NCBI GenBank assembly: GCA_021464415.1
Contig: CM038467.1
Location: 48,855,715 to 48,919,714 of the forward strand
Source: Lonicera japonica
Taxonomy: Eukaryota > Streptophyta > Magnoliopsida > Dipsacales > Caprifoliaceae
Reading direction: 5' to 3'
DNA: 64,000 nucleotides
Shown here: positions 43,402-53,338 of the stretch, one piece after another
Layout: the number at the start of each line of letters is the position of its first letter
Position numbering within the stretch: position 1 is the stretch's first letter
Notes under the pieces: generated by a model
What the model saw: the letters and a program-made list of their open reading frames with translations, nothing else
Databases searched by the model: none
What the model was told of the DNA's origin: nothing
Position numbers and translations under genes: made by a program

Positions 43402-46276
43402 AGATTTTATCCTGGAATGTACGGGGTTTGGGGAGGAAGGAAAATAGGAGGAGCATCAAAGAAGTAATTTCAAAAGAAAGGCCAGACATTGTTATTTTAT
43501 AAGAGACGAAGAAAGCCGAGATCTCATGGGATATTGTTGGTTCTGTTTGGGGGGTAAGGTTTAAAGATTGGGCTTTTATCCCTTCGATGGGTAGATCGGG
43601 AGGAGTTGTCATTATTTGGGATGTTAGAGTGGTGACGTATGAAGAATGTGTTGAGGGTATTTTTTTCCTTGTCTATCAAGTTGAAATCGAAACAAGGGGA
43701 AAGTTGGTGGCTATCTGGTATTTACGGCCGTGTAGATACAAAGATAGAAAGGGATTTTGGGAGGAGTTGGCGGATTTATCCGGTTTGTGCAGCGATAAAT
43801 GGTGCTTAGAGGGCAACTTTAACACAATTAGATTTCCATTGGAGAAAAAAGGTTGAGTGATTGGGAGATGGACTAAGTGTATATGCAAATTTGATTCATT
43901 TATCCGAGATGCAGAACTAGCAGACCCGAATATAAGCAACGCAGATTTTACTTGGTCAAATGGGAGGATACACTCAAGATTGGATAGATTTCTTTTTTCA
44001 GGAGGGTGGGAGGAGTTGACAATTGCTAAACAGGAAGTTTTGGTGCGGTTGACATCGGATCATTTCCCTCTTTTGTTGGATACGATCCTTTTTAGGTGGG
44101 ATCCTTCGCCGTTTAGATTCGAGAATATGTGGCTAAGCAATGCAGATTTCATGGGAATGTTCAGTGAGGAGTGGAAGGAGAGCCAGCTAGATGGGTGGGA
44201 AGGCTACAAGTTCATGAAAAGATTGGAACAAACCAAACTCAGGATCAAGAGATGGAATCTAGAAGTGTTTGGGGATGTTAGAATAAAAAAGGAACAATTG
44301 TCGGAAAGCATCAAGGAAATTGTCGTTTTGAAGATCGATTTCGAGAAGGCATACGATCACATAGAGTGGGATTTTGTGGACCATGTTCTTGAACGTAAGG
44401 GTTTCGGAGAGAGATGGAGGAAATGGATCAAAGGGTGTTTGTCGACGATGAATTTTTCAGTAATGATGAATGGGAAACCAAGAGGGAGTTTCAAAGCTTC
44501 GAGAGGGTTATGACAAGGTGATCCGTTATCACCTTTCTTATTTGTTATAGTTGTGGATGTGCTCAATTTGTTAGTGGAAAGAGCGAAAATAAGGGGGCTT
44601 ATTGAAGGGTTTTCAATTGCTAGGGAGTGTGTAAGTTTGTCTCATCTTCAATTTGCTGATGATACAATTTTTTTCCTCTCAAATGATGAACACAAAATTA
44701 GTAACTTAATGGGAATTCTTGATATCTTTGGGTATGCATCAGGATTGAAAATCAATTTCTAAGACGGAAGTTGTGGGAATTAATGTAGGTGAGGGTGAGA
44801 TGGGGGCCCTTGCTGAGAGAATTGGGTGTGTAGTTGGCAGTTGACCAATGTCCTATTTAGGACTTCCTTTGGGTGACAATCCAAGGAAAGTCAGTTTTTG
44901 GAATTCGGTGATAGAGAAGGTTACTAAAAGGCTCAAAGGGTGGTTCAAGGGATGTTTATCTAAAGGGGGGAAGCTGACCCTCATTCAATCGGTTCTTGAT
45001 AGTATACCTACATAATTTCTTTCATTGTTCAAGATTCCGGTTTCAATGGCTAAGACGATTGAAAAATTAATGAGATGCTTTTTATGGGAAGGAATGGATA
45101 AAGGAAGAACAAATCATTTAGTTGATTGGGAAACGGTGTCCAAATGCAAAGAGATGGGAGGGCTTGGCATTGGCAATTTGATCAAGAGGAATGAAGCATT
45201 GCTTGGCAAATGGCTTTGGAGATTTCCAAATGAACGTAATGCTTTTTGGCACCGTATTATCAGAAGAAAATATAGAGTACCCGAGAATGGTTGGGATGCG
45301 AATAAAGCTAGCAGAGGTACTTTCAGAAACCCTTGGAAGGCGATTGCAAATGGGTTGGAGACCTTCTTGGCTAATGTGAATTATCGAGTTGGCAATGGGT
45401 CGAGAACAAAATTCTGGTTGGATAGATGGGTTGGTGATATAGTTTTAAAGGATCATTTCCCGGGCCTGTTCAGAGTAGTGCAGAATCTGAGGGCTATGGT
45501 TGCTGATAATCTCTCTTGGGATTCTACCCAATGTCATTCATGGAATGTGATATTGCGAAGGAATGTTACAGAATCGAAGGAGGAGGAATATAGGGCTCTG
45601 TTGGGAAGGTTACATAGTGTTGAAGTGGCTCGCGATAAAGAAGATAGTAGAGTTTGGGGAGGAGATAAAAATGGAATGTTCTCGGTAAAGTCGTTTTTTA
45701 AAATTCTTACTAAATCTGATGTAGGTTATATCTTTGCTCCAGCGGATATGACTTGGAAATCAGGCATTCCTCCAAAAGTTCGTGTTTTGGCATGGTTAGC
45801 TGCATTAAGGAAAGTCAACACGGCAGATTTAATTCAATTCAGAAGGCCTTTTATGCATGTATCTCCTTCATGGTGTGTGATGTGCAAGCGGGACAGAGAG
45901 AACATTGATCATTTGTTATTACACTGCTCTTTTGCTCAAGAAATCTGGAACAAGGTCCGAAAGGAATTCGACTTGATTGCAGTATTTCCGGGCTCTTGGT
46001 ATGAATTGCTCACTATCAAGTGGTTCTTCATAGGTGACAAAAAGAAAAGCAAAATATTATGGAAGTGTAGTTGCATGGCTGTGATGTGGTGTATATGGAG
46101 AGAGAGAGAGAGAGAGAGAGAGAAATAACAGAATTTTTGAAGAAACTGAAGAAGAATTAGAAAAGACTTGGGACAGAATCAAGAATCTGGCTTCACTTTG
46201 GGCATTTTCTTCGAAGAATTTTGGTATCTGGACTATATCAGAGATTGCTAGGGATTTGGGTGTGGCTATGCAGTAG
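43398..46276 (+). pseudogene. LINE ORF2: endonuclease, reverse transcriptase, zf-RVT
   Basis: The start MKILSWNVRGLGRKENRR is the usual beginning of plant L1 APE-type endonuclease. A TAA at 43500 replaces the glutamine of the QETK motif; LEGNFNTIR has N where the family has catalytic D; SDHFPLL is intact. After SESIKEI the text jumps to VVLKIDFEKAYDHIEWDFVD, so roughly 200 codons of RT N-terminus are missing. A TGA at 44511-44513 breaks GLRQGDPLSP; FADDTIFF (the catalytic block) is intact; further breaks lie near 44760 and 45015. The C-terminal zf-RVT (WKSGIPPKVRVLAWLAALRK, WCVMCKRDRENIDHLLLHCS) is good. GA expansion at 46098-46123 shifts the frame; the proper tail NRIFEETEEELEKTWDRIKN then runs to TAG at 46274. 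Confidence 0.88.
46098..46123. repeat. (GA)13 microsatellite inside LINE ORF2
   Basis: An uninterrupted GA run replaces a short WRERN-type coding segment near the end of ORF2 and shifts the reading frame. The correct C-terminal frame resumes immediately after the run. Confidence 0.95.
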
Positions 46277-46552
46277 CATTATTTAGGCCTTAGAGGTTTA
46301 CCTAGTGCCTAGGAGTATGATTGTTGTTGTTAGGGGCTACTGCTTGTTTTTTGGGCATGGGTTCAGTTTCGATTTGTAGTAGGGTTTTTTGTTTGTTTTG
46401 TGATTGAGGATGGAGCTGTTCTTTTTTTGTTTTTGTTTTGTGGTTTGCTTGGTAGTGGATTTCTCATCCGCTTCCGGCACCTTTGCTTGTATCTGATTTT
46501 GCCTATCAATATAAGCTTTGTTTCTGATCAAAAAAAAAGAAAAGAAAAAGGA

Positions 46553-47504
46553 TTTCGTAATTGGCACAGAATACTAAGTTTGTGAACCCAATTCCACAAA
46601 TTGAATACCATAATAGAGCTCGACAATTCCAAAATCAATGTCATGTGGAGTTCGGAATTCCAATTCAAATGCATGATCACTCTCAAACACATACACACTC
46701 AGTAGCACAACAAAAAATTTCTCCCCACAACTCTCTCTCTCTCTCATACACACAAATTAAAATTCACAAAGGTTTTGAAGCGATGAATTTGGAATTCTAA
46801 AATGCATAAAGAAATTGGACAACTAAAGGCATTCTTTGGATGAACTAAAAAATGATTTTGGAATTCCCAAAGAAATCCATAAAGTAACCAAACAATGGTA
46901 TTGTAATTCAAAGAATCGCAATTTTATAGAATTACATTTCTAACTTAATTCCAATTCCATGTATCCAAAGTCGAAACACACTCTAAGTAAAAATGTTTAT
47001 GCTATACCCAAACCCAAACAGATAGAAGAACGCACACCCCCCCCCCCCCCCAAAAAAAAAATAAAAAATAAATAAATAAAGCCCATCTCTTTCTAAACAT
47101 GTATTAGTAAGTTACTGGTAGTGGCTATATTTTTGCAGTTAGCAATGTAAAAGATGTTGAAAACTAATGGAAAAACTTTTCCAGCTTTAAAAATTATGCA
47201 CGAATGGTGTCATCATTTATCCAGTAACCAAACACACTAATACTGTTTTCATTTTTCAACTACTGATTTCCATTACAGTTTGGAAATGCATAGAGATGGT
47301 AAAAAAAAAACATGGTCACATAACATCTGTCTTAATCTTATAATAAATGGAACAATTCCTTAACAAGTTCACAGAAATCAGTACTACTACTGTGGTTAAA
47401 AAGAGTTGGTTCGTCTATACCTATAACTACAAAGGTCGTATCATGACTATTTCAGAGTGGTTGAAAATGTGACAATGATTAGAATGAACAAATCAAGAAT
47501 AATT
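46553..47504. other. AATTCC-rich flank with poly-C run
   Basis: The first 400 bp continue the AATTCCA/GGAATTC text seen left of the LINE. A run of 15 C at 47037-47051 is followed by nine A. A reverse-strand frame at 46567-46337 is the antisense of the LINE tail. No gene. Confidence 0.5.
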
Positions 47505-47867
47505 TAGGGATGGCAACGGGTTAGAGTTTGCATGGGTTTGGCCAAACCAGAATCAACCTAAAAATATATCCGACCCAAACCTTGAAACTGCCCTGTTTAC
47601 TTGTACGCTTGGAACAGAACCGCCCCAACCTGAACTGACCAATCCTGACTAGTTGTAATTATACATTATTATGAGGGTAGTTAAAGGAAAAAACATTATA
47701 TTTGGGGCAGGGCGGATCAAACAGGTTTATTCTACGCAAACCTGAAGCAGGCCAGGGATGGATTCACTTTGGAAAACCCAAACATGCCCCGCTTCAGAAA
47801 AACCTGCCCCATTACTGTCCAGCCGGGTTGAAAACCTCCCAGGTCAGGCCATTTTGCCATCCCCAAA
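47505..47867. mobile_element. hAT-type MITE (363 bp)
   Basis: The left end reads TAGGGATGGCAACGGG and the reverse complement of the right end reads TTTGGGGATGGCAAAATGG, sharing the core GGGATGGCAA common to plant hAT MITEs. Flanking octamers GAATAATT (47497-47504) and GAATTATT (47868-47875) agree at seven of eight positions, fitting an aged 8-bp target duplication. Inside are ACCCGTT-like inverted segments and no coding frame; the short frames on both strands are repeat text. Confidence 0.7.
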
Positions 47868-48054
47868 GAATTATTAATAGGACTTGCAAATGGCATCTCG
47901 CAGCAGTTCCTTTTAAGTTTTAACAGCAAGATTTGATATTTGAAATATCGAATATCAATAGTAACAAGAGATTCTAAGAAGAGGTATACATAAAACAGGT
48001 TATTTGATTGATTCCCAAGTACGTACGTATAGAAACAGGGAATTTGATTCTAAC

Positions 48055-48207
48055 CCGTATGCCATTTCATCCATGACAATTTTACCGACACATGTGGCAC
48101 CTTCTGCTAACAGAGCTAAAACAGAAGGGGCAGTCGATGTAGCACCCAAATGTGTCCGCGCGCAATCAGGATTTCCAAACCTGGTGACATATTCATCCAC
48201 ATCAAAT
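48055..48207 (-). pseudogene. Isolated exon of a TOC64/AMI1-type amidase
   Basis: The reverse strand gives a 153-nt exon between an acceptor (AATCAG|ATTTGATG) and a donor (ACGG|GTTAGA). It reads FDVDEYVTRFGNPDCARTHL, then ATSTAPSVLALLAEGATCVG and KIVMDEMAYG. This matches the second exon region of plant TOC64/OEP64 and AMI1 amidase-signature proteins (I-F-D-V-x-G-x-V-T-G-F-G-N-P-D-W, then M-D-E-M-A-Y). The exon has no stop. The catalytic lysine (just upstream) and the Gly/Ser-rich amidase signature (next exon) are not found nearby, so this is a lone exon, probably a broken gene copy. An arginine replaces the glycine in T-G-F. Confidence 0.8.
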
Positions 48208-48605
48208 CTGATTCCAAGTTCAAGTGGGAAGTAAAAACACAAACACAATGATCAAAAACTACAAAAGATATGAATAGTTCAATGACCTGAAACTATGAAA
48301 TCAACTAAGCAAATCAAAGCAGAGATCGCATATCATACTTCAAATCCTTTCTGTAGGAAAAAAGAGGAGAGGGAAAACTGTAGTGACCCCCTCTGCATCT
48401 TTTGGATTATTAGAAGTTACACACTCTCTTGTATTTTGAAAAATTACATTAGCTGCTCCTTGACCTTTGGGTTCCGTAGCAGTGACCTCAGATGTTACAG
48501 TTGTAGTATAGCAATAGGCCCATGCCCACCTAGACACCACACGCCATGCCACCTCGGAACTTAAATGGAGTTTTCCATATTTCAAGGGTGTCAACCCCTT
48601 AGATC
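48208..48605. other. Non-coding stretch before the CACTA element
   Basis: The reverse-strand frame 48594-48340 has no domain and reads through a GGTGTCTAGGTGGGCATGGG-like simple segment. No further amidase exon was recognised here. Confidence 0.4.
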
Positions 48606-48623
48606 CATTACACCAAAAATCAT

Positions 48624-49120
48624 CTTAAGAGACTGACTTTTTTTCGTCAGTCGCTTAAGCATTTCTTAAGCGACTAACTTTACAGTCTGTCGCTTAAGCT
48701 TGCTTAAGCGACTACACTTAAGTGACTAACGTTAATTAGTCGCCTAGGAGCCTCTTAAGCGACAACACTTCAGCGACTACCCTTTGTTAGTCGCCTAAGA
48801 GGTCTTATGCGACTACACTTAAGAGACTGACCTATGTTCATCGCTTAAGAGATCTTATGCAACTACACTTAAGAGACTGACATATGTTAGTCGCTTAAGA
48901 TCTCTTAAGCGACTGACGTTCATATGTTAGTCGCTTAAAAGCTTCCACCGATAGTTTTTAGTCAAAGTCAAAAGGACTTTGACCGGATTTCTTAAGAGAC
49001 TGAGTTTGCGCATTATTAGTCGCTTAAGATCTCACTTAGGCGACTGACAATGCATTATCAGTCGCTTAAGATCTCACTTAGGCGACTGACAATGCATTCT
49101 CAGTCGCTTAAGTGTATTTT
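48624..49120. repeat. Left CACTA subterminal repeats
   Basis: More than ten copies, in both orientations, of CTTAAGCGACTGAC or variants (CTTAAGAGACTGAC, TTAGTCGCTTAAG, CAGTCGCTTAAGATCTC). Alternating orientation gives many local inverted pairs. In CACTA elements such motifs are the binding sites of the TNPA-type accessory protein. Confidence 0.9.
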
Positions 49121-49892
49121 CTTTTAGTTAAGTACGAAACTTTTTCTCATATTGCATTTTGGTTGGAGGAGAAGCTATTTGGGCTATTTTGAAAGGCAAA
49201 TCACCATTTTTATCACAAAAGGCTTTGTTTTTGCCTCCTAATTGATCTCTAGGTTAGTATAATCTCTCTTATTGATCTTAATTTATTACTAAATTTTGTA
49301 TTGATAATAGCTATGTTGAGTTAGTTGGTGTTAAACATGTAGTTTTAGTGTTGGTTTAAATATTTATATATAATATATAATGTATAATACAATATTTATT
49401 TATTATTATATATATAAATATTTATTGGAAAAAATATATTAATATATAAAAGAAAATTATATAATATGGTATAAATTATTATTATTATTATATGAGTTTG
49501 GATAAATTATTATTGCATGTATGTTAATTTCATTACACTATTAAAAGATTATCTATTTTTCAATTGCTTTGATGATTTAGGTTCAAGACAAATGCTTCAA
49601 ATAAGTTCCTATCTATTATCATTAGAAATTAAACATAAAATATTCACAATAAGCAAGGAAACACAAATACGTATTTTATATGATACAATACTACACTAAT
49701 TAGGGATATGATGAATCTTTGAAAATTAAGGATTTGATACTTAAAATTAAGACTTCTTTATTGTAGGACGATGAACTGCATATTCAGAACTTTCATCCAC
49801 ATTTCCATAATTGGGTAGATAGTCACACTTAATTTACTTATATTTGCCACATGTATACTACCTTTAATTAATGTTCCATATTATTTTACAGA

Positions 49893-50394
49893 TGTCTTAA
49901 CTGCAAAGATCGATGATCCGCATTACAAGCAAGAACTACACCTTTTGGCAAGCCGGCCTCAGAGTTACACCATCTATTCACAATGTGACGTAAACAGCAT
50001 CAAGTTTGTCACATGGCAGGGAGATTAGAATCGGAAGACTCAGAATAGTGGAGTTATGGTAGTAGCGGATGACGTCCCATACTATGGGATTCTTGAGGCA
50101 GTTGTTGAGCTAAAGTATGCAGAAGGCATGCCGGTGGTATTTTTCAAGTGTAAATGGTACAACACTGACCCTAAAAATCCCGATAGCACAAAGTTAGATC
50201 ATGGTCTTTTTTCAGTGAACACTTCGGCCAGTTGGTATGAAGATAGACCATTTATTCTTGCCAAGACGGCAAGACAAGTGTTTTATGTAGATGATCCATT
50301 GGCAGGTGCGGATTGGCAAATCGTTAATGTGATGTTACACAGAGGTACGTACAGTGATAGCACACTCGCAAGGGATGAAACCGCCACTCCATAG
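49893..50394 (+). pseudogene. CACTA-associated DUF4216 domain
   Basis: After an acceptor-like TTTTACAG the frame reads HYKQELHLLASRPQSYTIYS, QCDVNSIKFVTWQGD, a stop (TAG 50026-50028), NRKTQNSGVMVVAD, DVPYYGILEAVVELKYAEGM and VFFKCKWYN, then WYEDRPFILAKTARQVFYVD. This is the DUF4216 domain found downstream of the transposase in plant CACTA proteins, with its signature NGYRF-, QNSGV-, YYG-x-L and V-x-L-F-x-C-x-W-like elements. The rest of the transposase (DUF4218, TNP2) is absent. A single stop and loss of upstream parts make it a remnant. A GAT-repeat acidic segment follows at 50568-50609. Confidence 0.85.
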
Positions 50395-50567
50395 TTTGAA
50401 GTATAAGAACCCTACCAAGAGCATCACACGACTGACATTCCTATATCTGGTTTCACCATCGAACTTGGGGTGATCTACCACGAGTGAAAGTTTTCGATGA
50501 TGATGATGACGATGACGACAATGATGATGAGGATGATGCAGAAGGGTTTAACAATGACGTCTTAAGC

Positions 50568-50577
50568 GATGATGATG

Positions 50578-50609
<32 letters not shown>
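50568..50609. repeat. GAT trinucleotide repeat
   Basis: About fourteen near-perfect GAT units (one GAG) encoding a poly-aspartate tail in one frame. Such acidic tails are common at the end of plant CACTA proteins. Confidence 0.85.
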
Positions 50610-50610
<1 letters not shown>

Positions 50611-50689
50611 GACATGTTCTAATTTGTAATTTCCTTAGATCGATTTCATTATTGCTGTGATAAGTAAATAAATACTATTCTTCAGTATT

Positions 50690-51035
50690 TTTATCACTGT
50701 TGTTAGTATTATTATGAAATAAATAAATAATCTTTTTTAGCATTTTTTTTATTTTCTATTGCGGATTCACAATTATAAATAAATAAATAATCTGTTTCAA
50801 TAATTTTTATTCATTTTCTATCATTATTGTTACTATTATTATTAAATAAATAAATAATCGTTTTCAGCATTTTTTTTTATTTTTTATTATTATTATAGAT
50901 AAATAAATAATCTACTTTAGCATTTTTTTATCATTGTTGTTAGTATTATTATTAAATAAATAAATAATATTTTTAGTTTTTTTATTTTTTATTATTATTA
51001 TTATTAAATAAATAAATTTTTTTAAATTTTTTTTT
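50690..51035. repeat. Degenerate A/T-rich tandem repeats
   Basis: Five or six units of about 60-70 bp alternate TTATTATTATTAAATAAATA with TTTTTAGCATTTTTTTT or close variants. They separate the DUF4216 remnant from the internal cluster of CACTA repeats. Confidence 0.75.
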
Positions 51036-51039
51036 TACT

Positions 51040-51352
51040 TAAGTGACTGACATCGATGAACTTCTGTCGCTTAAGTAATTCTTAAGCGACTGATTATATA
51101 TATTAGTCGCTTAAGAATTTTTGAAAATAATGTTTTTTAAATTTTTTATTTTTGCTTAAGTGACTGACATTGATCAACTTTAGTCGCTTAAGTAATTATG
51201 AAGCGACTGATTATATATATATGTCGCTTAAGAATTTTTTTTAAATAATCTTTTTTAATTTTTTTTATTTTTACTTAACTAACTGATATTGATCAATCTA
51301 TGTCGCTTAAGTAATTCTTAAGCGACTGATTATATATAAATCTGTCGCTTAA
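51040..51352. repeat. Internal CACTA subterminal repeats
   Basis: A second cluster of CTTAAGTGACTGACAT, TCGCTTAAGTAATTCTTAAG and GCGACTGATTATATATA units, arranged as three near-copies of about 110 bp. A single intact CACTA element should not have such a cluster in its middle. The following text (about 51366-51420, with TTTCCCTCGCGCGCTC) looks like the promoter side of another CACTA element. Confidence 0.85.
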
Positions 51353-51942
51353 AAAAAAATTTAGCCAATTATTTAGCGGGATTATTTCCCTCGCGCGCTC
51401 TACCAAAATTTCACGACCCCCGCCGAATGTAAAATTTCAACTCTCAATCTCTCCTCTCAAAACACTCACATCTCAAAATATCGCTCTCACTCTCGTCTTT
51501 CACACACACCTTTTACCCACTCGATCCTCTCCTCTAGACACGCACTACCTCCGATCCTCCACCACCACCACCACCGACACCATCTCAAAACCCTCACTCT
51601 CGTCTCTCACTCTTACATATTCTCTACCCAAGAATCAAGTTAGGGCTTACTCGTTTTGCTGCTTTTTCTCTCCTCTCTCACAGTCGCACAGTATCACAGC
51701 ACCACTGCTCCACGCCGCCGATCCACCACCACCACTGGCCGTGCCTCTCAAGCCCTAACATAGTAACGAGTAAGCCCTAAAACTTCAATTTATTGATTTT
51801 CTCTAGGTATTATATATGATTTGGTAGGTATTATACGCAAGTAAGCCCCAAATTTATGTAGGTATCATACACGAGTAAGCCCCAAATTTATGTAGGTATT
51901 ATACATGATTTAGTCTAAAAGTGTTACTGATTCTTAACTCAC
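51353..51942 (+). other. Promoter- or leader-like CT-rich segment
   Basis: The segment has CTCTCAATCTCTCCTCTC text, a CCACCACCACCACCACC run (51560-51580) and GAGTAAGCCC phrases repeated three times (51769, 51839, 51873). This resembles a leader sequence following a CACTA end or a captured host gene 5' region. I see no coding frame. Confidence 0.4.
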
Positions 51943-52053
51943 CTCAAAGACAAGAGCCTCTAATACAGGTGATTTTTTGAGAAATTCCTTTACCACTTTC
52001 CATTTCAAGTCTTTTTGGTAGAGATTAAAATTGGTATTATATAACCATTCAGA
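51943..52053 (-). pseudogene. Captured exon, F-box/FBD-LRR-like (tentative)
   Basis: A 111-nt reverse-strand stretch, open throughout, lies between an acceptor (TTGTAG) and a donor (GTGAGT). It reads SEWLYNTNFNLYQKDLKWKV and then VKEFLKKSPVLEALVFE. The F-L-x-x-S-P-x-L-E-x-L-V-F-E pattern is characteristic of plant FBD/LRR F-box proteins. The exon is short and the family call rests on this one motif, so it is tentative. It sits on the opposite strand to the malectin exon. Confidence 0.45.
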
Positions 52054-52278
52054 CTACAATATTCACATTAAGAGGTGGAGAGTTCCTGAATGATTCAGAA
52101 GCATCAGGCATATTAAGAAGTTACTTTTGATTTTTTTAACTGAAACAAATACCTTTTAACTCTTTCGAAATATGAATTTTGGCCATACAGCTTCAGAAGG
52201 TCAAAATACACAGACCCTAACACATTTAAGTACGCGTTAGAATTGTGTATGATTTTTATTTAACAAGCTTGTTTACAG

Positions 52279-52474
52279 GGTGAACAAAAATTGAAGGATT
52301 TTGATATTGAACGCAAAGCAAAAGGGGTTGATAAGGTAGTGAAGATAAATTTTAAGGCGATTGTTAAGGATAAAAGTTTAGAGATTCGTTTTCATTATGC
52401 TAAAAAAGGAACAACGGCAGTCCTGATGAGAGGAATATATGGACCTCTTATATCTGCTATATCTGTTAAATCTG
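52279..52474 (+). pseudogene. Captured malectin-domain exon of an LRR receptor kinase
   Basis: A 196-nt stretch between an acceptor (TTTACAG|GG) and a donor (TCTG|GTAAGT) reads KLKDFDIERKAKGVDKVVKI, then NFKAIVKDKSLEIRFHYAKK and GTTAVLMRGIYGPLISAISV. This is the end of the malectin domain in LRR-VIII-2 receptor kinases (At1g56130/At1g56140-like), where the family reads L-x-D-F-x-I-x-x-E-A-G-G-V and ends I-P-x-R-G-x-Y-G-P-L-I-S-A-I-S-V. No stop or frameshift is present. No LRR or kinase exon is nearby. Intact splice sites inside a CACTA element indicate capture of genomic DNA. Confidence 0.85.
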
Positions 52475-53302
52475 GTAAGTAATGTTTTTTGTAATATTAG
52501 CCTACCCACTGATAATTATAATACACATTTTGATTTGAATAAAGAGAAAAAATGGGTAAAAAAGAGGATTTTTCCCCTTTTCTTACCCAAGATCAGTTCT
52601 TCATTCTTTGTGATATATATATATTTAAAGTTTTATATACATTGAGTGATTTGTTTGTTTTTGGTTATTATTTGTGTTATTGAACCTGCTCCATAAACTC
52701 CAGCGTTTCAAAATTGAGAAACCAGGTTATATGCAATATAAATAAAGAGAAACATACATCATATTCGATATCTTGTTGTTTTACTAATTGAGTTCTATTC
52801 AACTCGTCGAAAATAATCTTGTGGTAGGAACTTCGTATTTTAGTCTTACATATGAACATAACTGCATTCAATAAAAATATGTTGAATTAGTTCTTCTGGT
52901 GTGTAGATTTCATGCATCCTGATTATGGCGAACACTTCCTAGATATTTATTGCAATAAGAGAAGTGGTAGTAACTTAATTTACATTAGGATATGCTAAAT
53001 AATCCATATGAAAAAAATGCTAATACATCTTAATAAAGAATTAGCAACCGCCATCATCAACTCCCCTCCTAGTTTTACCTGACATAAATGGATGCAGTTT
53101 GAATTTCTTAGCACACCAAAAATAGTTTAGAAACAGAAATGTATGCAGGTTGAATTCAAATTAAACCAAGATTAGTTCATAACCGATTCCTCTAAAGAGT
53201 ATTAAGCACATACAGAACTAACCAACATATTTGAATTTCAGAAAAGCAACAAGAAACCTCATCAACGTGTTCGTTTTTACATAGGCCATCTAAGAAGAAA
53301 CA
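52475..53302. other. Unassigned sequence between captured exons
   Basis: A reverse-strand open stretch (52871-52677) includes SSYHKIIFDELNRTQLVKQQ followed by DIEYD and a donor-like GTATGT; it could be another captured exon but I do not recognise it. The remainder is AT-rich and intron-like. Confidence 0.3.
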
Positions 53303-53338
53303 TCTGCCAATTTGCTCTAGTATTTCGTACTGCTCCAT
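53303..53338 (-). pseudogene. Captured start of a plant NEK (NIMA-related) kinase
   Basis: The reverse strand reads MEQYEILEQIGR from an ATG at 53338. Plant NEK kinases begin with this phrase (M-E-Q-Y-E-V-L-E-Q-I-G-K-G-S-F-G) almost without change. After the glycine loop starts, the text diverges (CFFLDGLCK), so only the first 12 residues remain. The match is short but highly specific and placed on a start codon. NEK kinases act in microtubule organisation and growth. Confidence 0.6.

Larger units (their letters stand above)
40262..46541 (+). mobile_element. L1-type LINE retrotransposon (6.3 kb), degenerate
   Basis: The element has a GC-richer 5' leader (40262-40727), ORF1 with nucleic-acid-binding N-terminal domain, ORF2 with endonuclease, reverse transcriptase and zf-RVT, a 3' untranslated region and a poly(A)-like tail (46530-46541). 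AAGAAAAAGGA occurs directly before it (40251-40261) and directly after the tail (46542-46552), an 11-bp target duplication as left by target-primed reverse transcription. All coding domains are on one strand in L1 order. Stops, frameshifts and an internal RT deletion make it inactive. Confidence 0.85.
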
